From contig NC_066581.1 in NCBI RefSeq assembly GCF_024323335.1, forward strand, positions 440,659,816-440,723,815: DNA of 64,000 nucleotides, read 5' to 3'. The position numbers were made by a program, and so were the translations under genes. Source of the stretch: Lathyrus oleraceus. Taxonomy: Eukaryota; Streptophyta; Magnoliopsida; Fabales; Fabaceae. The notes beneath the pieces were generated by a model, which was given only the letters and a program-made list of their open reading frames with translations, did not search any database and had not been told where the DNA came from. This document shows positions 46,274 to 58,462 of this stretch, piece by piece (the stretch's first letter is position 1; every line of letters starts with the position of its first letter).

Positions 46274-47933
46274 GTTGATCAAACCCATTGAACATGATGA
46301 TCCCACACCATCTCCCAACTTCGAATTCCCTGTATTTGAGGCCGAAGAAGATGATGTTGAAGAGATTCCTGATGAGATTACCCGTCTTCTTAAGCACGAG
46401 GAGAAGATCATTCAGCCACATCTTGAGAATCTAGAAACAGTTAACTTGGGGTCTGAAGACTGTGTTCGTGTGGTTTAGATTGGGGCACTCCTGGAAGAGT
46501 CTGTGAAGAAGGGGTTGATTGAGTTGCTGCGAGAATATATCGACATCTTTGCCTGCTCGTATGAAGACATGCCTGGTCTAGATACTGATATCGTGCAACA
46601 TTTCTTGCCATTGAAGCCTGAGTGTGTGTCTGTGAAGCAAAAGCTCAGAAGAACTCATCCTGATATGGCAGTGAAGATTAAAGAAGAAGTTCAGAAGCAA
46701 AATGATGCGGGGTTTCTGGTGACTTCTACATATCCTCAATGGGTGGTCAATATTGTGCCCGTGCCTAAGAAAGATGGAAAAGTCTGAATGTGTGTGGACT
46801 GTCGTGACTTGAATAAAGCTAGTCCGAAAGATGATTTTCCTCTACCACACATTGATATGTTGGTAGATAATACAACTAAATTCAATGTCTTCTCATTTAT
46901 GGACGAATTTTCCGGTTATAATCAGATTAAAATGGCACCTGAGGATATGGAGAAGAGAACATTCATCACACCTTGGGGAACATTCTGTTATCAAGTGATG
47001 CCATTCGGTTTGTAGAACGCCGAAGCCACGTATCAACGCGCTATGACTACCTTGTTTCATGATATGATGCATAAGGAGATCGAGGTGTATGTTGATGATA
47101 TGATTGCAAAGTCGAAAACGGAAGTTGAACATGTAGAACACTTGTTGAAGCTTTTCCAACATTTGAGGAAGTACAAACTCCGCTTGAATCCGAACAAGTG
47201 TACATTTAGAGTCCGTTCCGACAAGTTATTGGGCTTTATTGTGAGCGAGAGAGGTATTGAAGTTGATACTGCCAAGGTCAAAGCAATACAAGAGATGCCT
47301 GCGCCCAAAACTGAGAAGCAAGTCCGAGGGTTTCTTGCCCGCTTGAATTACATTTCGAGATTTATATCCCACATGACTGCCATATGTGCGCCTATATTCA
47401 AGCTCCTCCGGAAAGATCAACGTCATGATTGGACCGAGGATTGCCAAAAGGCCTTTGACAGTATCAAAGAGTATCTGTCCGAGCCTCCGATTCTGTCTCC
47501 GCCTGTTGAAGGGAGACCATTGATCATGTACTTAACTGTGCTTGATGACTCCATGGGTTGTTTATTAGGTCAGCAAGATGAATCAGGGAAGAAAGAGTAT
47601 GACATATACTACTTGAGTAAGAAGTTCACTGATTGTGAGTCTCGGTACTCAACGCTTGAGAAGACATGTTGTGCTTTAGCTTGGGCCGCTAAGCGTTTAC
47701 GCCAGTATATGTTGAATCATACGAGTTGGTTGATATCCAAAATGGATCCAATCAAGTATATCTTTGAGAAGCCTGCTTTAACTGGGAGGATTGCCTGTTG
47801 GCAGATGTTGTCATCTAAGTATGATATTGAGTATCGAGCTCAAAAAGCAATTAAAGGAAGTAGCTTGGCTGACCACTTGGCACATCAACCAATTGAAGAT
47901 TATCAGTCTGTGCAGTACAACTTCCCTGATTAG
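46274..47933 (+). pseudogene. Element B reverse transcriptase and first RNase H
   Basis: An acidic N-terminal part (FPVFEAEEDDVEEI) is followed by RT: LRRTHPDMAVKIKEEV, VPKKDGKV-stop-MCVDCRDLN (TGA at 46785-46787), VFSFMDEFSGYNQIKMAPED, VMPFGL-stop (TAG 47013-47015) and the catalytic EVYVDDMIAKS (YVDD codons 47088-47099). RLNPNKCTFRV and the connection lead into RNase H (WTEDCQKAFDSIKEYL, SKKFTDCESRYSTLEKTCCA, MLSSKYDIEYRAQKAIKGSS). The first RNase H lacks the usual initial Asp-Ala-Ser (TVLDDSMG instead). From 47043 to 47930 the frame is open for 296 codons. Confidence 0.93.
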
Positions 47934-48644
47934 GAGATTCTATATTTGAAAATGAAAGATTGTGATGAGCCTACGCTCGATGAAGGGCCAGAGCCTGGTT
48001 CTCGATGGAGCATGGTGTTCGATGGTGCTATTAATCAGTATGGAAATGGTATTGGGGCAATGATTATTACTCCTCAAGGCACACATTTTCCTTTTACAGC
48101 AAGGCTAACTTTCAAATGCACGAATAATATGACGGAATATGAGGCCTGTGTTATGGGTTTAGAAGAGTGTATTGATCTTAGGATCAAACATATTGATGTA
48201 TATGGTGATTCAGCCCTTGTTGTTAATTAGATTAAGGGTGAATGGGAGACGAATCAGCCTGGCCTCATCCCATATAGAGACTATGCGAGGAGGATTTCAA
48301 CTTTCTTTTTTGAGGTTGACTTCCATCATATTCCTCGAGATGAGAATCGGATGGCAGATGCTCTTGCTACGCTTGCTTCGATGATTGTGGTGAAATATTG
48401 GAATGAAGTTCCGAATATCACTATGATGCGCTTGGATAGACCAACTCATGTGTTTGCAGTTGAAGAGGTGAAAGATGATAAGCCATGGTATTATGATATC
48501 AAATGCTTTCTCCAATGTCAGATTCACCCTCCTAAGGAATCTGTTAAAGATAAGAAGACTTTGAGAAGATTATCTGGCAGTTTCTACCTCAATGGCGATA
48601 TGCTTTATCAGAGGAATTTTGACATGGTTCTGCTCAGATGCGTG
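47934..48644 (+). pseudogene. Element B second RNase H and integrase start, truncated by C
   Basis: The archaeal-type RNase H has D in MVFDGAINQYGNG (48021-48023), E in MTEYEA, D in VYGDSALVVN and the final IPRDENRMADALATL. A TAG at 48228-48230 replaces the CAG found in A. The frame then shows the pre-integrase stretch PTHVFAVEEVKDDKPWYYDI and LRRLSGSFYLNGDMLYQRNF, and breaks off at 48644 where C begins. Expected target duplication of C: GCGTG (48640-48644) or one base more. Confidence 0.9.
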
Positions 48645-48710
48645 TGTAGCGGTGTATTCGTCGCCATATGATTTATTGATTAAACCATAAGCAAAGCATA
48701 CAATGAATTC

Positions 48711-48719
48711 GAGTCGCCA
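48711..48719 (-). promoter_or_regulatory. PBS-like sequence inside C LTR end
   Basis: The complement reads TGGCGACTC, identical to the first nine bases of the element's own PBS. It lies about 66 bases inside the LTR from its 3' end. The counterpart in the 5' LTR is at 60570-60578. Confidence 0.5.
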
Positions 48720-49689
48720 CCGCACTTTTATTTATCCAAAGGACTGGCTAAAAAGCGAACAAAAGCCTAAGAAGTTTTACGCGTAGAAAACTAATAAAAA
48801 GATCAGAGAGTCTGGGTAAGGGGTAAATTACGCAATGGGAAGGTGTTAGGCACCCAGTACGTCCTAGGTACTCCTAGGGAGCCCTTTTAACACTTGTTGT
48901 ATAAAATTGTTATTTGTTATGAAACATTATTGTGCAAACAAGATTGGGATGATGAGAAAAGAATATACAATTTTTATTGTTTTTGTGTTCGAACGGATGA
49001 ACCCGTTGCCTACGTACCTCCCATCAAAGGTAAGGATCAAAACGCCGTAGTTCGGCTAAAAGATTTCAAAAGGTAGTGGATTCAATTTTAAACACAAGCC
49101 CTAAGGTCTTACGTTATCCACGGGAGAAAACTCAACCTTATACAAACAACGAGTCCACCATGTGAGAATAACTTCAACTTGCTAGTGAGGGGTTAACTTT
49201 ATAATAAGCAAGGAAGACTTACAATTCAATCAACTAAGGACAAATAGGTGAGATTAACATCAACCAACTAGGATAAATCAAACCTATGGCTAATGTATGA
49301 AAACTTAACAAGAATGGACAAAGCCACAAAACAATTGAATGGGTGAAGTTAATTGATTATGAGTATTCACAAAAGGAGGGTCAAAGTATGATTAAAATTG
49401 ATTCCAAAAGAAGTATTATGAAATGGAGTTTGAAAAAGTCAAGGACTTGGGGTCCAGGTTTTTAATTTAAAAGCATGAAGATGTTTGCACAATATTTATC
49501 TCAGGTTTTGAAAGTAATGTGTGAAAAGGTTTAGGACACAATGGATGAATGGATGAAGATGGAGTGTAAAACTTCCTAGAAGGTTCACCTCTTGAAATCA
49601 TATAGAAGATGATTCAAGTGTGTCCTTTGGAATAGGCAATGAGCAATTAATAAACAAGCAAAACAACGGAAGGAAGTCAACAAAAGCGG

Positions 49690-49900
49690 ATACCGGATGC
49701 CAATTACTGGACTTATACCAATCTCCTAAAACAAGAACTGGATATCAGAGGCCACTCTATGGACTTATACTAATCTCCTCAACAAAGAAATAAAAAGTGG
49801 ATACCGGATGCCAATCTATCTGGACTTAAACCAATCTCCAACAACAAAGCAAACACTTGGATGTTAGATGCCAATCTATCTGGGCTTACTCTAACCTCCC
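49690..49900 (-). repeat. Four-copy minisatellite in C 3' LTR
   Basis: Units start near 49690, 49740, 49799 and 49859 (plus-strand GGATACCGGATGCCAAT or variants, ending in (A/T)CTCC), spaced 50-60 bp. The same array is in the 5' LTR near 61553-61763. Confidence 0.75.
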
Positions 49901-52900
49901 ACATATGATCATAGGAAAACAAATGCCAAATTACACGGACTTACAATTGCTTCCTCACATAAATCAAGCAAATGCATCAAGCAAAGAGATGATGAGTGGC
50001 CAATGAAATGGTCTTATACTCACTTCCATATCACAGGAACAATGGCCAATGAATGGTCTTACAATTGTCCTCAATGGGCAAACAACAAAGATATGTCACA
50101 AAGACAAATGAAATGATCATGCACTAATGAGCAATTAATGATGATAAATGCACAAAGCATGCAAGCAAACATGTGCATATGAAGTAAACAATCAATCAAT
50201 CAAAGGCATTCAGCACACACTATAACCAAGCAATTAGGCTCATACAAAGGGTTAGGCATTGAAGCCAACTGGAATAGGGTTAATGGTGCCCTTAACCTTG
50301 ACATTGAGAGCCAAGGTGAAGCAGATGAAAGGATATGAGGGGTGTGCCTCATGCTCTTATCCCCGGTCAGGGAGAGCTTCAAATGATAGAAGGTGTGGGA
50401 GTTCAGAAAGATGGAACTCTCTCCACAAGTTAGACTCTATAGATCTTGGGTTTTTACTCACTATGCATCAACGCAAGTAGTGTGAGCAAGGCGAGTGACT
50501 CACAGAATAGTAGGAGATAGGCTACATATCTCTTTTGTCTACCAATTGCCTTATTTAAAGGACTTTTCCTGCTTGGGACAAAAGTAAACAAGCACAAACA
50601 TCGCCTCTTAAGGAGGACTTCAGACAGTTGCCTGGCCAAGTAAATAGCCAGGTCTTCCAGACTACATGAAGAAAAGGGATTCTACCTCAATGCAAATTGC
50701 TTATCAAGCAAAGCAAAGCAAAGTTCACAAGGAACTAATAGCAACTAAAGTACCTGAAATCAGTCAAGCACAATTAGTATACCAGACACAAAGTTAAAAC
50801 AAAACAGCATAAGCCAACAGACAATACAGTCAAGCATATATGCAAAGCAACAAGCTCATAACAAGTGAGCTAAGCAACCTACAAAACAAACAAGTTAGTT
50901 TATGATAAACAATCAAACTTAATCAACTTGCTTAAATTTCCTTAAGGCAATTGCTTCTTAACCTGAAAAAATGAACTCAAACATGAGCAACAAGACCACT
51001 AGGACAAGCCTAGGGTCAAAAAGAGATAAGAAATTCAAAACAAGCAAGTGAAATCTATCCCAAATCAAGTTCAAACAATTAAGAAACAAACCTAAGTGGT
51101 TTCACATTCATATCATTCATCATTATCATTTCATAAGCAAATTAGGTCAAAACATGTCATATAGAAGCTCATAGAAGTCAACAGAATGATTCAAGTCAAA
51201 TCCAATCACAAACATCTCAAAAAAATTTCAAATATATCATGCTCAAACATCATCCATAACATGATAGGCATACCAAATTTCAGCTCATTTGGATCAAGGG
51301 AAGTAGGTCAATGAAAATCAGAAAGTCAAGGGAAGTTCAAGCAAACTCATACAAAGCATCAAAACATGCACCAACTTCAATAAATCATAAAACAGTGACA
51401 ACACATGATAAATGAATGGGACCAAAACCATGACAAACTCTAAGATGTCTACAATTCACATGTCAAATTTCAAGTCCATCCAATTAAGCATTAGAATTTC
51501 ACAAATCAAATGAGAACATGTGTCACAAAAAGTCAACAAATGACCAAACAGGGGAGAAAATTCCAATCAAATAGGAAATGCCATCAATAATTACAGAAAA
51601 CTTCACATGTATTCTCAACATCCACAAGCATGTTCATGCAAAAATCCACACCAATTTGAGTTCAATAAGCATGGTAATTAAAATCATGAAGTTGGACATG
51701 AATGGTGTGACACAAATTGTCACACCCCTATTCAAAAAATCATATCTAAATAACCAGCAATGATAAATTCACAAACTCTACACCAAAATCACCATGAACA
51801 TGTCTAGTTTAAGCACAAAAAATTTGGGAAGCATTGGATAAGGTATCATCATTTCACAATCAATTTGGCAGGACATACACAAAATGGACACATATGACAA
51901 ACCCTAGCACATTTTAAAATCCACACATGCAAAAAATCTGGAAAAATCATCATAAAAAACTAGAGGTCATGAGGAACATTTCACAAAAAATCCCATGAAA
52001 ATTGGATAAGAATTGAGGAACTTATGATTTTTCTAAGTTAGCCATGCCAAATGAAATAAAAATTGCAAAATGGAATGATTTAATCAAATAATGAAACCGG
52101 GAATGGCAAACTTGTAATTTGGGAGTCATTTAAATGGAACGCTGCGTTCCAATTAGACTGCGTGTCACATGCTTATTGGTTCATGGCAATGGAATAGCGA
52201 TTTTCATGCAAAATAAAAACCCACACAGCCAAACACGAGCAAGACAAAACCTGGGTTCAAAATTTCTAGGGTTTATAGCTACAGTACCCAGTTCATGAAC
52301 ACGAAGAACAAACTTTCCAGATTTTGGCAACGAATACATCATTCAAACCAGCAAACAGTGTACATCAACATTACAACATCCATTTTCATTAATTCAAGCT
52401 ATCATGAAAGAACTAAGCAAAAACATATTTGAATATCAAGCTTCATTTCAACATAACTTCTACAATACTCGACCATTTTCAACGATTTAAAGCTCATCAT
52501 ATTCAGCATGGAAAGACCTTTCTAAAGCATAGCATGATTTTGAAAATGGTGTGATTCGAATTCTTACCAAATTTGAAGAGCAGTGATGATACAGTGATTG
52601 TTTGGTTGTGTTGTGTAGAAACAGATGCTTCCTCAAGTTCCAGATGATGAATGAATGAAGGGTTTTAGCTCAACAACCTTTGAAAAAGCTCCAATCAAGA
52701 TCTGCCATGGATGAAGCTTTAATGTAACAGTGGTATGAGAGGCTTTACAGCTGAGATTTGATGCTTGCTACAGCTTCAAAAAGGGTTGCAGATGGTGGCA
52801 CAAAGCTCAGGCACACGGGTTCTATGAAGATTTTTCAGAAAAAGTTCAAATGAGGAAAAAGAGAGTTTGAGAGAAAATGGACATTTGATCTGTTTTGTGA

Positions 52901-52933
52901 AAGTGTGTAAGGGCTTCTCTGCAGAAAATGTGC

Positions 52934-52943
52934 AATATATATT
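52934..52943 (-). promoter_or_regulatory. Possible TATA box of C 3' LTR
   Basis: An AATATATATT run about 1.15 kb into the LTR from its 5' end, near the place where the other LTRs have TATA boxes. Weak because it is only an A/T run. Confidence 0.35.
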
Positions 52944-54092
52944 CTGTTTAATGTTGCTTAATCTTGGATAGTGGAAATGATAATCACAATTTGGTTAATG
53001 GAGTGTTTTGGTCATTTTACTAAAAACCAACCAAAAATGCATGGGGTGTATGTTAGTGCACGAAATTGGGCTTTAAACAACCTCCAAATATGATTTTTAT
53101 TCAAGTTCAATTGGTAGAAAGTGTAGCAAATGGCTATTTTGAAAGTCAACTTTTTTACCCTTCCTTTTTAATTCAAGTCAACTAAAAAATGCCATTTTGA
53201 ATGGATGATTATTGGTGGATTGTGATGAAGGATTTGGATATAGCACATCAAATATGACTTGTAGCAAAAAACCTCACTCAATTTGGCCAAATGGTTTGGA
53301 AGATATGCCACTTTGAAGTTCAAAAATGTTTGAGAATGATTTGATCATAACTTGCCAACCACACATGAGAAATGAGTCTTTTTGGACTTTTTGGAAATGG
53401 GAGAACAAGATCTTAAACTTTCATGTTGGACAAAAATTCATTTGAAGCTTGTATGATGATGTAATTTGGAGGAGAAGAACTTTCCTTTTTTGGCAAAGTC
53501 CAATTACAGGTCAACTTTCTATTTTTGGCAACTTCTTGTCTGACTTCAAATTCTTCACTGTGGATGTTTGACATGTTATATGAGGCTTAAATGGACATGA
53601 ATGAGACCTCTCAAAACAATTCCCACCATCAAATCACTGATTAAATGCACAGTTGACCAAGGTTGACTTCAGTTGACTTTGCTAGGGTTTTGGTTGACTG
53701 AACCATGTTCTGATGAATTCCAAGCCCCTACCACTTGATATCTTGATCAAAAATGATGTCATAACTCATATGAACTCTTGATGAATGATCATGGTGCCCA
53801 AATTCTTCAAGAATGGCCACCATCTATTTCAATGACTGGTTTGACTGATTTGACCTAATTTGCTTCATCTGCAAGTAACATGGTTAGATGACAATATTTT
53901 TGTACCTTTGGTTGATAAACAAATGAAAAGCAATGATATACAAATGCAATATATGCATGGTGATCAAGAACCACACTCACAAGATAACCCACCCACTAGG
54001 AGGGAAGCAAAGGTGCACAGAGATCCTTGAGGCAATGATATGGTATGATATGATGCCATGAGGGATCTTAGGGACAAAATTGGGGTCTTACA

Positions 54093-54105
54093 GATGCCCC
54101 TATTT
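54093..54105 (-). other. Polypurine tract of element C
   Basis: The complement reads AAATAGGGGCATC, identical to that of A and adjacent to the 3' LTR. Confidence 0.75.
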
Positions 54106-54760
54106 AAGGTCATTCTAGCCGGAGAAGTGAAGTTTAGAAATCTTCATCTCGACGCGGTAGAATGGGCTTAAATAACAGTAATGAGACAAATTTGGTCCCT
54201 AAGAGACCTCATGATGCAAATGTATGCATGCAAAAGACACAAACTCTGTGGGGAATATGATTCACACAGAAGAAAAGACGATCCATCGGAGTAATACACT
54301 CACCAGGAACAGAGACTCTAACAAGACTCTTGTTAGGGATAGTAAACGAAAAAGAATGCGTGATCAGGACACGACTTCAAATTGGGGAACCGACACAGCG
54401 TGAATAAGACACGACTCTGATTAGGGTAAAACAGAAATCAGACTGGAGACCTCACTGGGGAGTGAAGGACTCACACTGGGGAAAAGAAAAATTCCAAAAG
54501 GAAAAACATCCATCGGAGAGACATAAGTTGACTCCTGGGGAGAAGCAAAAGGAAACTCCACTGAGGAAGCACCAAAGAATGAGATGTTACCGGTATAAGG
54601 GCAAAAAACTCAGGAAGAATGAATATCTAAGACTGGTATAAGGGTGAGAGATATCAATCAACCAAACATCTGAGAAAGACCTGAAAAGGTACAAAAACTC
54701 GGGAAAACCTGACTCCGCAGGGGGACCGAGGTCATAATAGGGAGCAGAAGGGGAAGGAAC
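54106..54760 (-). other. 3' UTR of C next to the polypurine tract
   Basis: It aligns with A 10050-10700 and shares the CTTCTCCGGCTAGAATGACC block and short motifs of CTGGGGA and GGTATAAGGG type. No gene seen. Confidence 0.65.
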
Positions 54761-55540
54761 ACCAGGGATACCGAGGTATATAATAGGTGACCGACCAAAG
54801 CGTGAATTGGTATATATGCCAAAACACTCATCATCCGAAAGGAGGGCTTGAAAAGGAAAATCGACTTACAGGATGGACATTCGAATCCACAACGGGAAAA
54901 CGAACCTTACTCAACTGGGGACACAAACCCAAAGAGTGCACGAGATATAATATCCATTACCGGCAGACCGTGGATAAGAAAACTCGCATGAGATATATTA
55001 TCTATTACCGTCAGAACGTAGATAATAAACTCGCATGTTAAGAAACACCAGAGATACCGAAGCATATAATAGGTGATTTACCGAAAACGTGGATTGGTAT
55101 ATGTGCCAACACACTCATCATCCAAAACACAAACTGGTTAAAGGATGGATATTCGATTCTACAAAGAATACGAATCTTGCTCAGCTGGGGAAAATCAACA
55201 AAGGATTCCAACTAAAGAGCGCATGAGACATATTATTCATTACCGGCAGACCGTGAATAATATACTCGAAAGGAAAAGACACCAGAGATACCGAAGTATA
55301 TAATAGGTGACTAACCAAAAAGAGAGACAATCGATACCAAGCATCCGGGTAAACGAAAGATAACTCAAAGGGATAAATTGCAAGCATCCTGCAATTATCC
55401 AACAATAAAGAATATTCGATTCCACAAAGGGAAAAAACGAAACTTACTCGACTAGGGAAACACAAAAAGGCTTCGACTGAAGAGTGCATGAGATATATTA
55501 TTCATTACCGGCAGACCGTGAATAACATACTCGCATGGAA
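54761..55540 (-). repeat. Tandem repeat array in the 3' UTR of C
   Basis: Three imperfect units start ACCAG(G/A)GATACCGA at 54761, 55047 and 55281 (286, 234 and about 260 bp). Each contains TATATAATAGGTGA and, toward its end, ATTACCGGCAGACCGTG with a CTCGCATG-type close. Element A has a single copy of this sequence (about 9590-9990), so it was amplified in the C lineage. A weaker fourth start is near 55598. Confidence 0.75.
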
Positions 55541-57800
55541 GATTATCCACAACCGGTTACTGGGTTAATAAAGGATAAATCAACCGAAAAGAAAGGCATC
55601 GGGATACCAAACTAGGTATATAATGATGACCAATCAAAAGGAGCAACAGACATTACCAACAAGAGGGTAAATGCAAGGCGATCTACTGAGGATTCACTGG
55701 TGAGAATCAATGATCCGGGGATGAATTGCATAAACAGCAATTATCCACAATGACACGCTGGGGATATATTGATGACAATCAACTATCCAGGGAACGCAAT
55801 CACTGAAAAACGGTGAAGGGACCCGCTGGGGATAAATTGCAAGCATCCGGCAATTATCCAACTGTACCACAAGGCACAAACTCCTGCTGGGGAGAAACAT
55901 CAACACTTGGGATTTTACATCTACCGAATACGGGGTAGAAGACCACAAACTCAACTGGGGATAGAAATCACCACAGGGAGACACCAACTCTGTTAGGGAT
56001 AAAACCACAACAACAGAAATCCACTTACAATCAGGACGAACCACAAAGGTTACCTCTGTTAGGGAAAAAGAGATGGGACTTACAATTACCGAATACGAGG
56101 TAATAGCCATACTCTGGTGGGGATAACCACGAATTAGGGTTTACATCTACCGAATACTGGGTAGAAGACCAACAACTCTGCTTGGGGATAGAACAAATCA
56201 CAAATCCGCACGGGAAACCAAAAATAAGGTTTATAACAAACCACAAACTCTGTTGGAGAGTAAGAAACAAGGATTTACGACTACCCCCTACTAGGTAGAA
56301 AACCAACAATTCTTGCCAAGGAATAAAAGGTATATAACCACCAATTCCGCTGAAAAGGCAAAGAAAAATAGGACTTACAACTACCGGTATGAGGGTAGAG
56401 GCCCGAAAAACTCCGCTGGGGAACAACCCACTGGGAAGCACAAGACAATTGACAAATAGCCAATCCGGGAATAATCCGAAAAGACAGACTGAATCAAGAC
56501 ACGTCCTAATGAGGATGTAACTCAAATAGGAAAATCCATCCCAATATATATGTTGGGAGGGAACGGAAGAAACCGTCATCCACGAGGATATATCTCAGTG
56601 GGAAACTGCAGAAGGAAGGACAACAGACAACTTTCTGCTTATGGGGCTGACTCTATATGGAGAGATTTAACACCCGACATCTGCTAGGGGAGATCTATTG
56701 GGGATCTGCACCATCATAGCAAGGAACAATCAACAAAAGATATATGGCAAAAATGCAACATGAATATCTGAATGTTTATGAATATGCATGAATATGCGTG
56801 ATTTATGTTTGATGAATGCTGACAAAACAGACATATCTAACTCAAACAGGTCCAAGAATCAAACGCCCGGTATTATACTTCCAGGGGAAAAACCAACTGG
56901 AAAGTCAATCTACGGAGATCTACATGCTATAAAGCATAGATCTGCGGGTACTGCTGGAGAGCAGAGGATCAGAGATATCAGGAAACACCAAATCTTGAGT
57001 GATGGATCAACAAACAACCCAATCAGGGTACAGAAAGTCACAACGGGCAAAACAGCCACCAAGACGAATCTGTTGGGGAACAAGAGAAAATCTCGAAGAT
57101 CCGCAGGGGATCTCAGCATCAACTGAGAAACAAAAAGCTTTGCAACTCCAAACAACTCCGGGGAACAACCCACTGAAGGAGAATAACATCATCCAAGTAG
57201 AATCCAACTGCATAAGCAACTCTACTGGGGAAAACTGCTGCTGGAGAAAACGGAGTCTTCAACAACACTCTGCTTGCAACTATGCTGGGGAACAACCCCA
57301 TTACAAGATCTGGAGAAAGAAGATACAACCAAACCAGGAATATGAACCAAATGTATTACCTGTTGGAGATCGTGCCACCCTTGGGAGAGCACTGAGATAT
57401 CTTTGAGTATCCTTTCAACATTGTGAATATTCACTTTGTTTAAAACAGCAAATTTTGAAAAATTTGATTTGTTTAAAAACAATGATATTTTATCAATTAA
57501 AACATGCAAAACATTTGTTGAATTGAAACAAATAAGAGTGCAAATAATTGGATAAAAAGCTCAAATTGATTTGATGGAATGGTAGCCTGCAAATGGCAAG
57601 ACTCCATAGATCTGTACAAATTTGAAATCAGTGATATATATTGGAAGAGGGCTACATTGAACATAATGATCCTTTCTCTACCAATTTGAATCTCGATGTA
57701 TTCGAAGCTTCAGTCGACGACGAATCGAGAATCTCTGACGAAAAGACGGCTGCGGAACAGAAAGTCTTGTCAGGATGCAGGTACTTGCCAAACCCCTAAT
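55541..57800 (-). other. 3' UTR of C, remaining part
   Basis: Degenerate short repeats dominate (CTCTG(T/C)T(A/G)GGGA, ACCGAATAC with GGTA, CAATTATCCA). An open frame of 182 codons at 56579-56031 on the element's sense strand lies in this repetitive sequence and has no counterpart in A, so I do not call it a gene. Confidence 0.65.
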
Positions 57801-57806
57801 TTTTCC

Positions 57807-57961
57807 CTAGATTGCCCCAAGGTGAGGTACTCAATCTAGCGGGAGGCAAATATATTCTTTTTTTCAAGTCTCTAATTTTTTCCTGGATTACCCTTGCGGG
57901 TTTTCCACTGAGACGCTCATTTTTGCCTAAGCCGCCCTTTCGGGTTTTCAACTTAGCGAGC
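57807..57961 (-). promoter_or_regulatory. Three tandem stem-loops after integrase stop (C copy)
   Basis: Minus strand. Unit 1 (57961-57915) is identical to that of A, with a CCC-GAAA-GGG cap. Unit 2 (57914-57868) keeps GTCTC/GAGAC, but its cap is CCC-GCAA-GGG instead of CCT-GAAA-GGG, so both loop and stem changed and the fold survived. Unit 3 (57839-57807) keeps CTAGATTG/CAATCTAG and is extended by CCC/GGG just outside. Confidence 0.6.
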
Positions 57962-57993
57962 TATTCTGTTTTTCATTTGCATATACTTTTTTT

Positions 57994-58329
57994 CTAGGCA
58001 AAGTATTTCTTGACTGCATCTGAATTCACAGGACGAGTGAAATCCTCCCCATCCATTGTTGTAAGCATCAAAGCTCCGCCTGAAAAGGCTCTCTTAACAA
58101 CATATGGACCCTCGTAGTTTGGAGTCCACTTGCCCCTGGAATCAGGCGCGAAAGACAAAACTTTCTTGAGCACGAGATCACCTTCTCGGAACACACGAGG
58201 CTTGACCTTATCGAATGCTTTCTTCATTCTCTGCTGATATAACTGACCATGACACATGGCAGTTAACCGCTTTTCTTCAATCAAATTCAATTGGTCATAA
58301 CGACTCTGCATCCATTCAGCATCAGTCAA
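57994..58329 (-). pseudogene. Integrase C-terminal remnant of element C
   Basis: Minus strand, open from 58329 to the stop next to 57994: AEWMQSRYDQLNLIEEKRLT, FREGDLVLKKVLSFAPDSRG, GPYVVKRAFSGG and the same C-terminal end as A. The zinc region and catalytic core are absent. It has stayed free of stops, which fits a recent deletion, or retention for a nucleic-acid role rather than as protein. Confidence 0.88.
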
Positions 58330-58415
58330 CTAGGGATTTGAGGATATAATTTTTTTCTTTTTTCCTCTATTTGAAAAATTTTCCCGATTTTTGATTTTTT
58401 CATTTTTTCACCCTC

Positions 58416-58446
<31 letters not shown>

Positions 58447-58462
58447 CATTACATTTGTAATG
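58330..58462 (-). other. Deletion junction with 27-base T run (A run on element strand)
   Basis: A/T-rich filler not seen in A, B or D. T occupies 58419-58445, followed by the inverted repeat CATTACA-TT-TGTAATG (58447-58462). It joins the RT N-terminal stub to the integrase C-terminus. Confidence 0.6.

Larger units (their letters stand above)
35168..48644 (+). mobile_element. Ogre-type element B, 5' LTR to integrase start, truncated by C
   Basis: A plus-strand element with 5' LTR (35168-40039), PBS (40046), leader, ORF1, gag, protease, intron, RT, two RNase H domains and the beginning of integrase. At 48645 the minus-strand element C begins, so the rest of B lies beyond the window on the far side of C. 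B inserted into the ORF1 leader of D. Every domain is recognisable, but the frames carry around ten premature stops, so B is dead. Confidence 0.92.
48645..54092 (-). repeat. 3' LTR of element C (5,448 bp, type I)
   Basis: Read on the plus strand it starts TGTAGCGGTG and ends GGGGTCTTACA, the complement of the standard LTR ends. It shares its middle part with solo LTR S. Compared with the 5' LTR from 60504 it shows about 50 substitutions plus small indels (a 4-bp one near 61011, a 2-bp one near 51820) in the comparable 3.5 kb. Confidence 0.93.

Noticed and set aside
48894..49076. Short frame nearly identical at 60702-60935
   Set aside because: It repeats only because both are LTRs of C; it lies in the U5 block, antisense to the element.
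49690..49900. Regularly spaced repeats resembling a CRISPR array
   Set aside because: Units are degenerate minisatellite copies with related, not unique, intervening sequence inside an LTR.
56031..56579. 182-codon open frame on the sense strand of element C
   Set aside because: It lies in the repetitive 3' UTR, has no recognisable domain and is not preserved in the matching region of A.
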